A stretch of DNA of 64,000 bases from contig CP114121.1 of assembly GCA_029959195.1 (NCBI GenBank), positions 2,690,996-2,754,995 of the forward strand, given 5' to 3'. The notes under the pieces were generated by a model. It worked only from the letters and a program-made list of their open reading frames with translations, searched no databases and was not told the DNA's origin. The DNA is from Dictyophora rubrovolvata. Taxonomy: Eukaryota; Basidiomycota; Agaricomycetes; Phallales; Phallaceae. Position 1 is the first letter of the stretch. Every line of letters starts with the position of its first letter. A program made the position numbers and the translations under genes. Shown here in pieces: positions 33,253 to 46,575 of this stretch.

Positions 33253-36200
33253 TCATAAAGTTGAAGACGAAGTGGACGCAGGTATTGTTGACCCAGGCAA
33301 AACTGACAAAGGAGTCTGATCTTGTTGTTGCTGTTGAACAGACTGCGCAGTTGTTGTCGGTGAAGCCGGTGAAGATTCAGTCTGTGATGATGGGCCGCAT
33401 TTGACGCCGGTAGTATTCATTGCCGCTAAGACAGCAGAAGTGACCCCAGCACCACCATTTAGCAGTCTTGCATAATGTTGCTGATAGTATGCATGCATAT
33501 TTGGTGGTAAATGAAGATGATGATTCCCAGCTACCATTAATGGTGAGGATGAACAAGAAGCGGAAGCAAGAGAAGAGCTATAGTACGGGTAAGCCCAGGT
33601 ATGTTGCTGCGTTGGGGGAACGGAAACAGACGATTGCGCACTATTTGATGGTGCAGATGCAGGTGCTGGCGTAGGCTTAGGTGCATTTTGCAGGGCTGAG
33701 CCAGGACTTGATGATGTCCAAGCCGCTGCAGCAGATATTTGAGTGACTGCATTCGCAAGCGGGTTATCGGGCGTCGTTACAGGGCTTGCTTGGTCATGCG
33801 CGGCCGCTGAAGCAGCGGTTGGTGTTCCCAGACCTGATCCATCGGCGGCCGAAGTTGGAGGAGGAGGAGGAGGATATGGTGATGACGTTGACGCACCACC
33901 AACATAAGGCTGATATGGCGCGTACGAGTATGGATAGGGATAATGATATGGTGGATAGCCATAAGCATAATTAACAGATGGCGAAGAAGACGGCAACTGT
34001 TGGCTCGTGATTGTTTTTTCTGTTGGGCCGTTAGATGACTGCGGTGCTTGAGCTTGTGAATATGGTTTATGTGGATGAAGATGTTGTGGGGTAAGACGAA
34101 GGAAAGATTGTGTATAGGTTGAATGGGGCTGAAGACCTGGGCGAACGACAGGGCTGATGAACATGGTCTGCGGATGAATTGCCATCGGCGAACCGGTGAG
34201 AGACGTGTTTCCGGCTGGAAAGGTCGTTTGATTACTGGATGGAGGAACCGCACGAACGGCAGTGAATACGGGGGCAGGAGGTGGGGGCGGATTCTTATTC
34301 GCTTCTACAACATGTGAATGTTGGTTTATTCCCTGTAGAGATATCGGCTGTCCAGAACTGACCTTCAGCGGTAGGTTTTCTTCCCGCCATTTGTGCATCA
34401 TTATTCCAAACAATACTGCCCCACCGAAACTCGCGCTTCAAACCGCCGTCCCACAACACCTCTACTGTTCCACGATCTTCATACACCTGATGCAAATATG
34501 TGGGGTTACTTTATGGTGTAAACGTCGAACACAACAGTATACCTTGACTAAAGATACTTCAAATGCTCCTGACGAATTACGGATCTTAATGCGATCCATC
34601 TCCTTTAGGGCCATCACATCTGCTCTTAGTTTATCGTCCTTGCTAGCCTTCCGTTTAGCGATCATGGTCTGGATGAACATATTAACATAGCGTTATGTGC
34701 AATGATGAACTACTGACGGGGTTATGCTGAGAGCAGAGGACCTCCACAGTGTACTTCTTAATCGTTTTAAGAACTTTGGGACCTTGGTTATTATACGCAG
34801 CAGGAGCGACGTTGGCGGGTTGATCTGAATTTGAGACATCGTGACTAGTACTAATACTAGTGGCGACGGTGGTAATGGTGTCTGCAGCAATCTCAGGCTC
34901 GAGCAAAACGACCTCCTTATCTGTTTCTTCCATAACTCGATATGACGTATCTGAAAGACCCGCTATAGCGCAACTGACATGGAATGCTTTGCTGCATTTT
35001 CCTTTCGTACATTGGATAGGTGCGCCGTGCAATTTATGCTTTAAACGTGTACAAGCGGCGCATTTCTTGGCGATCATCAATCATTAGCTAACGAAGGAGA
35101 AGAGAAGAATACAAAGCAACGAACCAGCATCCATCTATCTTTAACAATCCCATCTACACCCCAAACAACCTTTGTTACACCCTGTCCCTGTCCAGTCTCC
35201 GTGACCTCGTCAACCCATGTCTCAGGGATAACTCGTGCGCACGTCTCATGCGCTTGCCATATGCCATCTCGGGGTTTGGTCAGGCCACTTGAAAGACTCG
35301 GAGGATCATTAACCGGTAGTAAGCCGTTCGTGTCCAACGATACACAAAGACAGCAAGGGAAAACTGGCTCCTCAACGTCAGTAGATGCGGTGGGTGAAGA
35401 AGCAGCTGTTATTGCTGGTCGAGGCTTATTCGATTTTGCTTTAGGAGCGAAACCTTCGGCAATAGACTCTGGGCTCGGAGGCGCCATCTTGGATCGCTTG
35501 GATTTTGAATTGTCAATGAAAACTTCGACTTTTCTTTTCTTAGCAGGAAGATTTCGAAACGCCTCTCTCTGCCGCTTGGCCTCAATGAGACCCCTCACAT
35601 CAATCCTGACGGAGTCCGCAACGCAACCACAAAAAGCAGCTTTCAGCCCGAGCTCAACCCAACTATCCAATGCAAAATTCGTGCTTTCCGCACAATTTAG
35701 CCCAAGGTTGAATCCGGCATGATATCCACGAGGAAATGTTACGACAAACTCTCCCGCATGCTGAACTAGGACATTCGGCTTTACGGAGGACTTAGCTAAT
35801 AAGTTCGGAGATGCCAGGAAAGATTTATGTCGGAGGAACTGGGGACAACTGGATGTATCGAGAGGGAAATAGCCTACCAAAGATGAGTGTGCGCAGAAAA
35901 AAAAACTTTTTGGGTGTGGCGCGCACCTTTCATCGTTGTTTCAAGCGCCTGAGCACGTGCCTGAGGGACTGCATACCAGCTATGTAAAAAATGAGGCCAA
36001 GTGCTTAAGAGGTTATAAGCGAGGTTTGAAAGATACACGTACTGTTTCGGGCTGCCAAAATGGATATAATTAATGGAGAAGAGGTCCATATCCTCTACAT
36101 GCCATGCAAAGGTGGCTCGCCACATCCCAAAGTAAAGATATGGCGTGTTGACGCCAGATATTTGGGAATTAGGACCAAGCAGGCGAGACAATACTGAAGG

Positions 36201-37233
36201 TAAGGTAGCCACATTCCAATGCTTGGTCTCCTCGGTAAATAGAGACCCTTTCATATCTGCGCCATACCATGGGGAGCGTCCTAGTCCACAGCTGCGCCAG
36301 TACATTCTTTCTAGAGCTTTGCAGAATTCAGGAGTATAGTCCTCAGGGGTAATCCCTTTCGGAAGCCAATCTTTGTAGGGATCAAATCTCGCAAAGAAGG
36401 CAGCATCTAATGCTTCTTTGGCTTTGTGGCGCTCGGCTGCGGATCGTCGGTTGGATGTTGGGTGTGTCGAGGAGTTGGTGGTATCTTCGAGATGGGAAGG
36501 ATCAGGAGTAGGGCTTTGAGGTGCGTGAGGTGGTGTAGGTAGCGATGAAGTAGGATCTGCATCTGCTGTTTCTTCATCGCAGCCGTGATCATTTTGGGCC
36601 TCGGACATTTTGACATCATTCTCCTCCAATTTAACCACGTCTTCCGGGATACGCGTAGATCTTCTGCTACGAGTGGAGGGCGGGCCGGTGGTATACCGTC
36701 TCCCTCGTTCAACTTCATATTTGGTAGGTGAACGAAGATCATCTTTGGCGCATAGTTCGACCCATTCTCGGACACTCATGATCCGTCTTTTTTCCATATT
36801 CTGTTGACGAAAAACACCGCCGCTACCAACGAATTCTTGTTCGATAGGGTTGCGCAACCTGACTTCAGCGAGTTGAGGAATTGTCGAAGGCAGGGCATCC
36901 CTCCTGCAGCACGATGTTCATTGGTCAGAACGGAAAATAGCTCACGTAATACATAGGGGAGAACGTTGGTGTGGCTAGGACATATTAAACTTACCATTCT
37001 TTGGGTGGGATGATCTTTATTATGCCGCTCTTCATTCCCCAGCATTCTACTTTGTTCATATATTGTTCAAAATCAAGGAATTCTTCCACGGACGGTTTGA
37101 ACACGGGAATGCCCCGTGCGGCAATGGGGTCGTCATCGGGATGCAAATAGCTTCTTCCATCCGGGGGCACGGCCGATTCTACTTGACCATAAAAATGGTC
37201 TGGTTGAGGAACAGTCTGAGAAGACGAACTCAT
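33253..37233 (-). CDS. JmjC histone lysine demethylase, KDM4/JMJD2-like
   Basis: Fe(II)/2-oxoglutarate demethylase, by family acting on H3K9/H3K36 methyl marks in the nucleus. Order of domains: JmjN (IPVFKPSVEEFLDFEQYMNK, CWGMKSGIIKIIPPKEW joining RDALPSTIPQL); NPIEQEF...VFRQQNMEKRR; a Ser/Pro/acidic insert of about 130 residues with an SRRST motif; then JmjC. In JmjC, YLYFGMWRATFAWHVEDMDL gives iron ligands H and E of HVE, and EFVVTFPRGYHAGFNLGLNC gives the distal H. NCAEST and AFCGCVADSVRIDV follow. Next comes a PHD/extended PHD pair (FPCCLC; KCAACTRLKHKLHGAPIQC, KAFHVSCAIAG, VEVLCSQH). After it is a Tudor-like segment (DRIKIRNSSGAFEVSLVKVY, GTVEVLWDGGLKREFRWGSI). The C-terminal 370 residues are low-complexity Pro/Ser/Gln/Tyr. 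The full animal-like KDM4 order is visible in one fungal gene. Confidence 0.9.
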
Positions 37234-37574
37234 GTCGTAATGAGTCGTTGATGCCTTCGTTTGTCGTTGTCAATTCCGAGTGTCCGTTGCTGTTCTTTCG
37301 GTCGGCGCTACAAATTTACAAGCACCGTGACTTGTTTCATCACGCTTCAAGTTTTAGATCTTCGCAGTAAGACTCATTGATAATGTCACACATTTCTTTT
37401 TTTTTTAAAACAAAAAACAAAAACAAAAGCATATACATTGACTACATGATCTCGAGAAAGTTCGAAGTCACAATTGAACACACATTACTAATAATCTTAC
37501 AACCAAGCCAAGCATATCAAAAACAAGACTATTGACCATCGCTCTGCACTCTGCAAATTAAAAAGACTCCCCAT
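37234..37574. other. short intergenic space
   Basis: Promoter side of the demethylase and 3' side of the FHA gene. An A/T-rich tract (T10, then A-rich) occurs at 37398-37430. No gene. Confidence 0.5.
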
Positions 37575-40500
37575 TCATTTGGGTCGGGTCCTTCGCCGTT
37601 GAGTCAATTTAGGTGCATCGGCGACATCTTGGTTAGATTGTACTGCAGCCTGTTTCTTTGTCTGCCCGCCGCGACGCGTCTTTCCTGACTCCTGAAATGA
37701 AATAGTTTAAAATCCATCCCCCTCACGACAAAACATTTTAAAATCGAAAAACTAACCTCACTATGCTCTGCTACCTCTTGCCTTTTGGTCTGTCTCGTGG
37801 CTCGTTTAGCAGTTGGGATTGTGGGCTCTGTCTCTTCGTTAACCGACTTCACATTCCGAGACCTAGTTACTCTCCTGGTGGAAGCTGGCACAAAAACCGG
37901 TGAAGAGGATGGAGCATCGTCAGTTCCATTAGTGGTACTCCCACCATCGTCCTCGAATTTACTGTGGCTGTTTTGTACCTCGATCAAAGGTTCCACAGCG
38001 ACCTTTCTCGTCACACGCTTTGTCGGATGCATGGACTCGGACCGGGCATTTCCATAGGGGGAGGTTCGTTCAGCGATTTTCCTCCGTACACCTCGTCTTG
38101 AAGGAAGCCGGGAAGCCGTTTTCCCAATCTGTGTTGACGTTGACGTTAACGGCGACTCCGACTGTGAGACTTTCATACTGACAGGTTCTTCAGCCTCCAT
38201 CACCTCCAAAACTTCCAGCTCGTCAGAATGGTCACTTTCTCCCACGTCCTCATCCTCACGTTCATCGACCTCGTAGAATACTTCCCCGAGTTTCATATTT
38301 GGCGTAGCCATTGCGGTCTCAACTTTGAACATATTCCTCATGCCAACGAATGAAGGTGTTCGTGCGGCAGCCGCAGCAGCCCATGTTCGACTACTAGTGA
38401 GTGATTCCTTCTTCACACCGAGCGAAGGGGCTGTCCGAGGAGTTGGCGCCACAGTCGTTGTCTTTTCGGCTTCGTCGTCATCGTCCTCCAACTTCATCTG
38501 TCTTAACGATTCTTCCGCTATACGTAAAGTCCTGGACTGAACGCCAACAGGTGGGGGCGGCGGCAGCGACAACGACAGCATGCCAAAATCCAAGAACTTC
38601 TCTTTCTGCTGTGGTGAAGCATAACTAAGTCTTGCCTTTCGCGCTTCATTTCTGCGTTGAACACTTTCCAGTTTCATCTTCATCTTCTCCATCATGGTTT
38701 CGCTATCCTCATTGCAATCCTTCCCAGGGATGTACTCTTCATCTTCATTTAGCTTAGGCTTAATATTACTCGACCGCGGCCCAGGAGGTGGTAAAATCGC
38801 TGTTGGCGTGAGAAGTGCAGACCTACGCCGTTCGTATATCGCATCGCGCTCCTCTTGTGAAATTTGAGGCCTAGCGGCATCTGGAGTTCGCTGAGACAAG
38901 GCTTCTAAACCTGAGCTTGTCGTTATTTCCTTTCCCCCAAGTGTTCGCGCAGGTACGGCCACCCTCCTAGCTCCTCCAAAAAGGAACGGAAAATGTTCCC
39001 CGCCTACCAAAGTTTGTCCTGGCTTCGTAACATCAGCGGGGACTCGCTGGGCAAGTTTGAATTTAGGAGCGGCAGCTGTCATCAAATCCGTCTTCTGGAT
39101 TGTGACAACCGTCAACAACGAGCTCACAACTAATATGATTAAGGCTACTCTTACTTACCAAGATGCGGTGAACAGGGCTAGGACTTCTGGATTTATTCGT
39201 GCCTTTTCTTCCATTGTCTGTCTGCGGAGCGCGTTCAGGTGATTTTTCAAAGGTCATTTTCTTTACCATCTCGAGTCTTGCCTTGAGAGTCTCGAAAGGT
39301 CCGGAATATGCTGAACGCGGTGAGGATAACTGTAATCGATACTTCAGCTTCAAAGATACATTTAAAAAGAGAAACAACACACATGACGCGTCGTATCCTC
39401 CCTTAACTCTTCTTCGTCCTCGTCTTCATCCTCAGATTCATCACTATTCACTTCATTTTCTTCCTGGAATTCTATTCCAGCTCTACAACCACCACCCTCA
39501 TCATCCTCGCATAATTCAAATGGACCCAGATCACGCTCTGGGCTTACAGCAAGCTCAACTTCTTCTTCTTCTTCCTGCTCCAAACTTCGCTGCCTTTCTT
39601 GTTCCCAATGCGCCCGATGAGCAGAACGAAGCACGACGGCTCGATGGAGCGATATGCCAGATCTACGTGGATTACGAGGGGGTGTTTGGAATGCTTGCGG
39701 TTTTGCAGCCGGGACCGGGGAAAGGCCTGTCTGTGTTGTTAGTGTGGTTGGTATTGTTGCTGACTTTGGAGTTGTTGGCAGCAAGCTCGGCACCGATGAA
39801 ACTTTGGGGCGGTGCTCCATTGGGGAGACGTGCTGATCAAGGTCTAAGATAATAGTTTCTGCGAAAGATCAATAAACTTACTGATTCGCCCTGCTCAACT
39901 ACGTGTTCCAGAATAATAAGATCTTTATCTTCTTCAAGAACCAAAGCGTCTTCTCCAGACCCTTCAACCAACAATATCTCGCGCTCTTCCGAAAGAAAAG
40001 TAGGGACATTAATGGGAGTTTTGAGAACCTCCGATTGATCTTTGACCTTCTCTCCCTCATCGTCAAAATCCACTAACCGTGACAGTGATGGTTTCTGAGA
40101 AGAAGTCGGAAAAGAAAAGGTTTTGAGAGGAGACGAAAATTTTCCCCCCCGTGGTGTAGAAATCTGCGCAGAAGAGATCATACTCATCCGCAGTGAACGA
40201 CGACGGGAATTCGAGTTATTGGGAGAAGTACGGGGAGTTGCCAAGAGAGCTGCACGAATTTCTTTTGGGGGATATTCGAACTTGAATTTTTTGGTGTGTA
40301 TCTCAATTTCCGAGCCGTTTGTTAGTGGAACGACCGGGTCTTGACTTTGGCCTGGTGTCGGTAGGACTTCGCAGCCGTCTATCGTGACGCCATTGGGACC
40401 TTTGACAATTAAAAATGCCTTGTTTTCAGATTAAAGAGAAAGAGTCCGTTAGTACCTACAAAGAACGCCATCGAAAAGGAAGAAATGAAGGAACGTACCT

Positions 40501-40696
40501 TCCGTTCCTCCGATATCCGTAGTATGCAATGCACCTCGGAAACAAACGCATAATACAATCGCACACTGCATTTATTGCTTCTTCCAAATGTAACTTCTTC
40601 GTCATCAACTGGGAAGAATGCGATAGTTGTGTTTGGGTCATGTCGTTTGAGGAGGCGGAGAGTTCCGAAACAGCCTATCTCTGATGAGTCCGTCAT
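37575..40696 (-). CDS. FHA-domain nuclear protein, function unknown
   Basis: The N-terminus (MTDSSEIGCFGTLRLLKRHD) leads into a forkhead-associated phosphopeptide-binding domain. VDDEEVTFGRSNKCSVRLYY, VSEVHCILRIS and VKGPNGVTIDG show the FGR and SxxH signature residues. The remaining roughly 850 residues are disordered, Ser/Pro/acidic-rich. Two acidic runs (EQEEEEEVELAVSPE, DEDEDEEELRED) and short TP/SP motifs stand out. There are helices such as FETLKARLEMVKKMTFEKSP and a basic C-terminus (RRGGQTKKQ, QRRRTRPK). The layout, N-terminal FHA plus long mitotic-kinase-like SP/TP tail, resembles fungal cell-cycle or chromosome-periphery FHA proteins, but I cannot assign an orthologue. Five or so introns, last exon set by the basic tail. 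Confidence 0.75.
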
Positions 40697-41457
40697 TTGT
40701 GAAAATTTGTTTATTCGATAGTTGTGGTATTTGTGGCAGTGAGTTAGGGCTAGAAAGATATACAAAATATAGATTGAATAAAAACGCCTGAAGCACAGGT
40801 AGTGCGTGGAACGAGGAAGGGACGCGTTACGTCACATGATTTCCAACAAAGCTGACGTAGTCGTGCTCCCACACTTGACGTCCACAAGTCCCCTCTCAAA
40901 TCTTGCTCAAATCGGTGGGAAAACGCTTTGTATTTTTTGAGTAGAAACGTAAGCTTTTCTTTCCCTAACTTCAAACCGTGACCTCGGGTTGGATTTGTTG
41001 ACCCGGAGATTATCCCGCAAACAAGTGCCTGAGTAGCCATGTGTGCAAGTGATTTGCTTCGTTTTGAGGATGACAGCAAGCGCTAATGTGATTTCTCTCC
41101 AGCACAGCCAGGAGTATGAGATTGACTTAGATAATTGGCTGGAGCTCCACCAGACGCTCACAGACACCCTTTTAGGATAATGAACGCCAGCAACTACGAC
41201 GATTAGCACATGGACGCACGGTGGTCCCATACCATATAACCATGCACTCGTGCAATCGTCGATTAATTCCAGAAGTTCCATATGGAAGCATGTGGATCAT
41301 ACTTGTCCACGTATGCAGCGTGCTTTATCGGCCAACACAAGGCTTATAAGTAAAACCGAGGGGCGTCATGGTATATAGTTTCTCTAACTTGGGATCTCCC
41401 CTAACACCTCTACACCTCTACATATATATCCACCAGCGCACATCAATTTCTTGAAAT
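40697..41457. other. divergent promoter region, FHA gene / NAG1
   Basis: 760 bases between divergent starts. TATA-like ATATATATCC lies about 40 bases before the NAG1 ATG and GGTATATAG about 90 before. No gene recognised in between. Confidence 0.45.
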
Positions 41458-42622
41458 ATGCGTTTTATCATCCGCGACGACCCAGCAGCTGTCGGTGAAT
41501 ATGTCGGCAACTACATCGCGCGCCGTATCAATGACTTCAATCCTACTCCCGAACGGAAGTTCGTCCTCGGTTTACCCACAGGCTCAAGTCCCATTCCAAC
41601 TTACCGAACCCTCATACGCCTAGTTAAAGAAGGCAAACTATCATTCCAGAATGTCATCACCTTTAATATGGACGAGTATGTTGGGCTACCTAAAGACCAT
41701 AAGGAGAGCTACCATACGTTTATGTGAGTGCACTCTTGTCACCGAGAAATCCTGCAGTTATTCAAATCATATTCGTAGGTTCGAACAGCTCTTCTCTCAT
41801 ATCGACATCCCACCTTCCCAAGTCAACATCCTCGACGGAACAAAAGCCGATCTCATTGCTGAATGTGAAGAGTACGAAGAAAAGATAAAAAACGCTGGCG
41901 GTATTGAGCTTTTTTTAGCCGGAATAGGAGAGGATGGGCACGTAGCGTTCAACGAACCAGGTAAGACGCTGATAGATAAACAAAACTGGCTATGTCTAAT
42001 GTCCAACAGGCTCTTCTTTGTCGTCTCGCACTCGGATCAAGACCCTTGCATATGATACGATCCTTGCCAACTCGAGGTTTTTTGACAACGACCTGACCCA
42101 GGTATTCTTTCGCGCCCAAAGGATCTTATTTCGACCCTTTTTTGTCTAATAATTCTGTTTTAGGTACCTCACATGGCACTGACTGTTGGCGTGGCGACCG
42201 TCTTGGATGCGCGCGAAGTTGTGGTGGTCGTTAATGGACAGCGCAAGGCTTTGGCACTAAGACGATGTTCGTGTTACAATTTTTTTCTTCTTATTGAAAA
42301 ATGCGCCCTTCTTTTTTAACCCAACACATGCACAACAGCGATTGAGGAAGCTGTCAACCATCTAATTACTCTAAGCGCCTTGCAGCTACACCAGCACTGC
42401 TTAATCGTGGCCGACGAGGACGCCACCGCAGGTATGTCATAATTTATTTTTCGTTGAAAACGACAGCAATGTACCCTTTCCTTTGATATAGAATTACGAG
42501 TCAAGACCGTCAAATACTTCAAATCTATCGAACGGGTGCAAGACGAAGTCGAAGCCTCGCACAAGAAGCTCCGGGCGAACGGTTCTCGTAGCCCAAATGG
42601 GAATACACCTAGCATGGAATAA
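41458..42622 (+). CDS. NAG1: Glucosamine-6-phosphate deaminase
   Basis: Converts glucosamine-6-phosphate to fructose-6-phosphate and ammonia in the cytosol, the exit step of N-acetylglucosamine/chitin breakdown. It begins [20 protein letters not shown]. Family blocks: [19 protein letters not shown] (substrate phosphate loop), [13 protein letters not shown] (catalytic Asp), SYHTFM joined to [27 protein letters not shown] (signature), [20 protein letters not shown], and [20 protein letters not shown] with [16 protein letters not shown]. Five introns. About 300 residues plus a fungal-style tail ([11 protein letters not shown]). Intact. No other GlcNAc genes are next to it. Confidence 0.95.
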
Positions 42623-43268
42623 AGTCATTTGATTCATCTGGCATTTGTCAAAAAGGCCAAAAGGGAGGAAAGGGGATATCATTTTGTTAGAACGGGGATG
42701 GACTCTCCTTAAGTTGATTTGGGAATTGGTATTATGGCATCACTTTCTATGACATACTATTTGCTGTATGTGGATTATGAATTACGGATTAGCACGTTCC
42801 ACATGGTTTAGTTTGCGCTTGCACATTCCCAATATGTTTTGTCTCGACAACAACGTTAACGTCCACATGCCTACCGCCTTCTTGTATTACCAGAAGTCCA
42901 TATATATATTGCTCTATATATTACACAACCATGTAATACTTGATAAAATTAGAGTGATTCTGAGCCTCTACTATAGAATTCTATACGCGGCTTAGTATCG
43001 TCAATGTTACTTATAAGCGAGTATAGCATCCTCCTGTCTTCAGGTCGGAAGTAAGAAAACATTCTGCGGAACATCGATGGATAAACGGTTTCCCACGACT
43101 GAGATCTCGTCCTGATCAGTTCATACCACGGCATTTCTCCCAAGATCCTTCCGTAACGTCAGTAGATCCGGTCCGTATCCTGCTTTTCAGGTTGAGTATA
43201 TTGTATGGCGTATATATACGAAATCATGGAGATGATGTAGGGGGGACTATCGGGTTTATTCCATTATC
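42623..43268. other. intergenic, P450 upstream region
   Basis: No supported gene. A 64-codon minus-strand frame (42949-43143) has fair composition but no family and no splice partners. A TATA element near the right end is listed separately. Confidence 0.45.
43211..43218 (+). promoter_or_regulatory. TATA box of P450 gene
   Basis: TATATATA about 50-58 bases before the P450 ATG, a normal core-promoter distance. Confidence 0.5.
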
Positions 43269-45452
43269 ATGTACAGCTTTAACAACTCCTCCTTTACGTC
43301 TCAACTTGTCGATGACTTCAGCAACAAGTTTAATCACAGTTGGTCATCAGACGCCGTCAACCTCAACCTCAACCCCTGGTTCATCGCTATTACTGTCATT
43401 GCTCTGCTTGGAGTGCATCGTATCACTCGTCCTGATCCACTGAGTGACATTCCTGGTCCGTGGCTTGCAAAATATACGTCGTTGCTATTGGGTTACTACA
43501 CCAGAACGGGAAAAAGATACTTGCATATTGATCGACTTCACAAGGTTAGCGTCGCGCTCTACTGACCTTGGCACAGAAAAGCGCATGACTCCATTCTGTA
43601 GAAATACGGTCCATTCGTGCGAATAGCTCCTTACCAAGTGTCGTGTTCTGATCCCTCCGCCCCGTCTACGATATACGCCCAAGGCTCCCTCTCTCTCCCT
43701 AAATCTTCTTTTTACAAATCCTTTTACGTTGGAAATACCCCAAGCTTGTTCAGCACGCAAGACCGTAACGGACATGCTCAGAAACGCAGGGTACTCGCTC
43801 ATCCTTTTAGTCACGCCAGTGTAAAACAGTTCGAAGGATGGATCCGCGAGAGCCTCCGTAAGATGGTTCGAGGACTTGACAATTACTGCGTCAACGACGA
43901 CAACCAACCTACGAATAATTATAGTCAATCCGGATTATCTATAGGAGCCGAAACAACTGGAAGGGCCGGTGGAAGCGTGCAAAGCTGTACCATCCATCCC
44001 TTGGTCGATTTGCTGATGTGGCTGAACTTTATGACATTCGATGTTATCTCAGATCTAGCATTCGGAGAGCCTTTAGGAATGCTGGACCGCGCTTCTGATG
44101 TCCTGGGGCCTAGCGACGAAGAAAAAGTTGGTGTTGCAGCAATGATCGACTATCGTGGCCGAACCGCTGCCTACTTAGGCCTTTTCCCGTATTTATTGCC
44201 GGGATCACGGTTAGCTCCCCTCGTCAAATTCATTCCAGATACGTTTATCCAACGTGGACTTGCGGGGACTGATGTAAGTCTTGGTGCTTTGACTTTCAGC
44301 TTGGTATCACAGATTGAAACTGTGTTTCTCTTTGCTTTCTTTTTCTTAGACACTCTCTCATATTGCCCGTCGCTGTATTCGAAAACGCCTTGGGGCTGGC
44401 GCCGAGGGTCGTCGTGGGGACCTCTTAGAGCGTCTCATGGATACTGCGGTTAAAGACAACGCGGATGGAGAAGAGCTCATGGAAGCGGATGTTACTACTG
44501 AAGCAATGCTGTTGTTGTAAGTCTGACTCGACTCTTATAAGCCAAGGTAACTGACTTGCCATTCGTTACTAATATCAGAACCGCTGGATCGGACACGACT
44601 GCGAACAGTACAGCTGCAATTATGTATTGGATAGCTCGGTCGCCACGGGTAATGCAAAGACTGAGAGACGAGATTGACAAGGCTGTTCGGCGTTCTAATG
44701 ATTCTGTTCTTCCGATCGATAATGAGTCTGGGGCCGCCATGGACAACGAGGATGTTGACGATGAGCACGAAAAAGTCATTCTGTGGTATGATCAAGTAGG
44801 TTGTCTGCCGACTAGTCTCCCATAGTTATATTGATCGTCTTTTTTTAGATCAAAAATGTGAAGTACCTACAAGCGACGATAGATGAAGCTTTGAGAATGT
44901 TCGCCACTAATGCGTTTGGGTTGCCTCGTGTCGTTCCGGACGGGATGAGTGTCAAGATAAAGGACAGAATATTCGGACCTGGAGTAAAGTACTTTATAAG
45001 CCTCAAGGTCTTCCGCAAACTCATATTTGTTGTTCTCACAGACGGAACTCTCCGCTCCTGCATATACGATTCAGCACGATCCGGCTATATGGGGAGACCC
45101 AGAGGTCTTCCGTCCTGAAAGGTGGCTAGATGGTGAATCAGAGCAAGAGGATAAGAAGGAAGCGGAACCGCGCGACTACAAAAAACATTTGCTAACTTTC
45201 GGCATGGGTCCTAGAGCCTGCATTGGGAAAAAGTAAGTTTTTTCTTATCAAAAGTTTTCCAAAACTAAAAGAAAAATCGGTCTGATTTTTAGTCTGGCAT
45301 ATTTTCAAATGCAAATTTTGGTGGCTACACTTGTTCGACGGTATGACTTTACGTTAAGAGACGAGGAGCTGAAGAGTGTGGAAGGGTTTATGCATAAACC
45401 TATTGATTGTTGGGTTGGGATTAGGAAGCGGCATGCAGTAGAAAGCCATTGA
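43269..45452 (+). CDS. Cytochrome P450 monooxygenase
   Basis: Membrane-anchored heme-thiolate oxygenase. The N-terminal anchor is PWFIAITVIALLGVH, followed by the Pro-rich hinge DPLSDIPGPWLAKYTS. The P450 body shows FVRIAPYQVSCSDPSA, RRVLAHPFSHASVKQFEGWI and FDVISDLAFGEPLGML. The I-helix is TAGSDTTANSTAAIMYWIA (AGxDTT). The K-helix ExxR is DEALRM. Then come PAIWGDPEVFRPERWL (PERF region) and the heme loop FGMGPRACIGKN (FxxGxRxCxG) with Cys ligand. It ends FMHKPIDCWVGIRKR. About 560 residues, seven introns. Likely E-class group I, of the type used in fungal secondary or xenobiotic metabolism. No partner biosynthetic genes lie beside it. It is the last intact ordinary gene before the repeat-rich distal region. 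Confidence 0.93.
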
Positions 45453-46575
45453 AAGACCGTGTAATAACCATAACTATATTAGTGTTTGTACTTGTATTGT
45501 GGAATTTTAAAGGTGCAGCCTTCTGGCACACTTTGCACTTCAGACATATATACATCATAACAACCAATATTTGCCACTTGTTTGCACTATCAGCATCACC
45601 TCATCAATCATAAATAGCTTATACACATAAATAGAGAATGCTAGGTAGTTGTGAATAATGTGAATAATGGGAACAGGAAGTAATTGATGTCTTAGCACGC
45701 AATAAGCATTCACATTGGGTAAAAGAGGAATGAAAAAGCTCTGGTCACAGATCTAACACTAAACTAAGAGGCTACCTAATCAATACCATATGCAAGTCTT
45801 ACACATTTAATCAATGCTAACAAACTAGTAGCCCATCTACTATGATGTGAATAGTCTCAGTTGAGTTTGGACTGGATGCTGAAGTTTTGTAGGCTGACAG
45901 GAGTTTCAAATTGTGAAAAAGGCACCTCACTTCTTTGCAAAACAAATAGAATCTGTTTCAATTTGTCTTACCCTAGTGCCCATCTCAGTCTCACTACCTT
46001 CTCAAACTTGCTATCACATTCCATCACCCTCATCACCATGCCATTATCTTTCATTCTACCTACTTACTTATTGCTCACATCTCTGTCTATGAAAACAGAT
46101 GTCCAGCTAATGTAGAAATGTTGAAATATTACTAAAACAATGAAACAAAATCTTATATAAACTCCTCAGCTCCATTTCATTTTTTGACCCTCATTTCCAT
46201 CATTATATTGTTTTGCTGTATTTTTGAGTGAAGAGTTAGAAATAATGGAATAAAGGGTTCATTTGTTTACTGATAGAAAAAGAGAGCAGTTATCAGGTGA
46301 ATTAGCTTTAGATTGATTTGACCTTTCCTTATATCATTCTATTCTAGTCCCAACTGAGCTGGAATTACATGTGTTTCCTCCTTTAATTTTCATGCTCTTG
46401 TACCCTGAAAAATTCATGCCTCAGTTACTGGAGGATACTGTGTCTGATAAATAATTATTCATATCTGACATAGTCTGACTTAGAAAGTTATCATGTAATT
46501 TGGGGATTCATCTCTTAAAGTCCAAACCTCATCTAATTAGTTAAGTTTTTGACCTTTTGTCCAGAAAACTTCTTG
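45453..46575. other. AT-rich region, start of distal repeat-rich zone
   Basis: Base composition drops sharply after the P450 gene. Short frames only, with no motif. It may be old mobile-element sequence but I cannot see ends. Confidence 0.4.
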
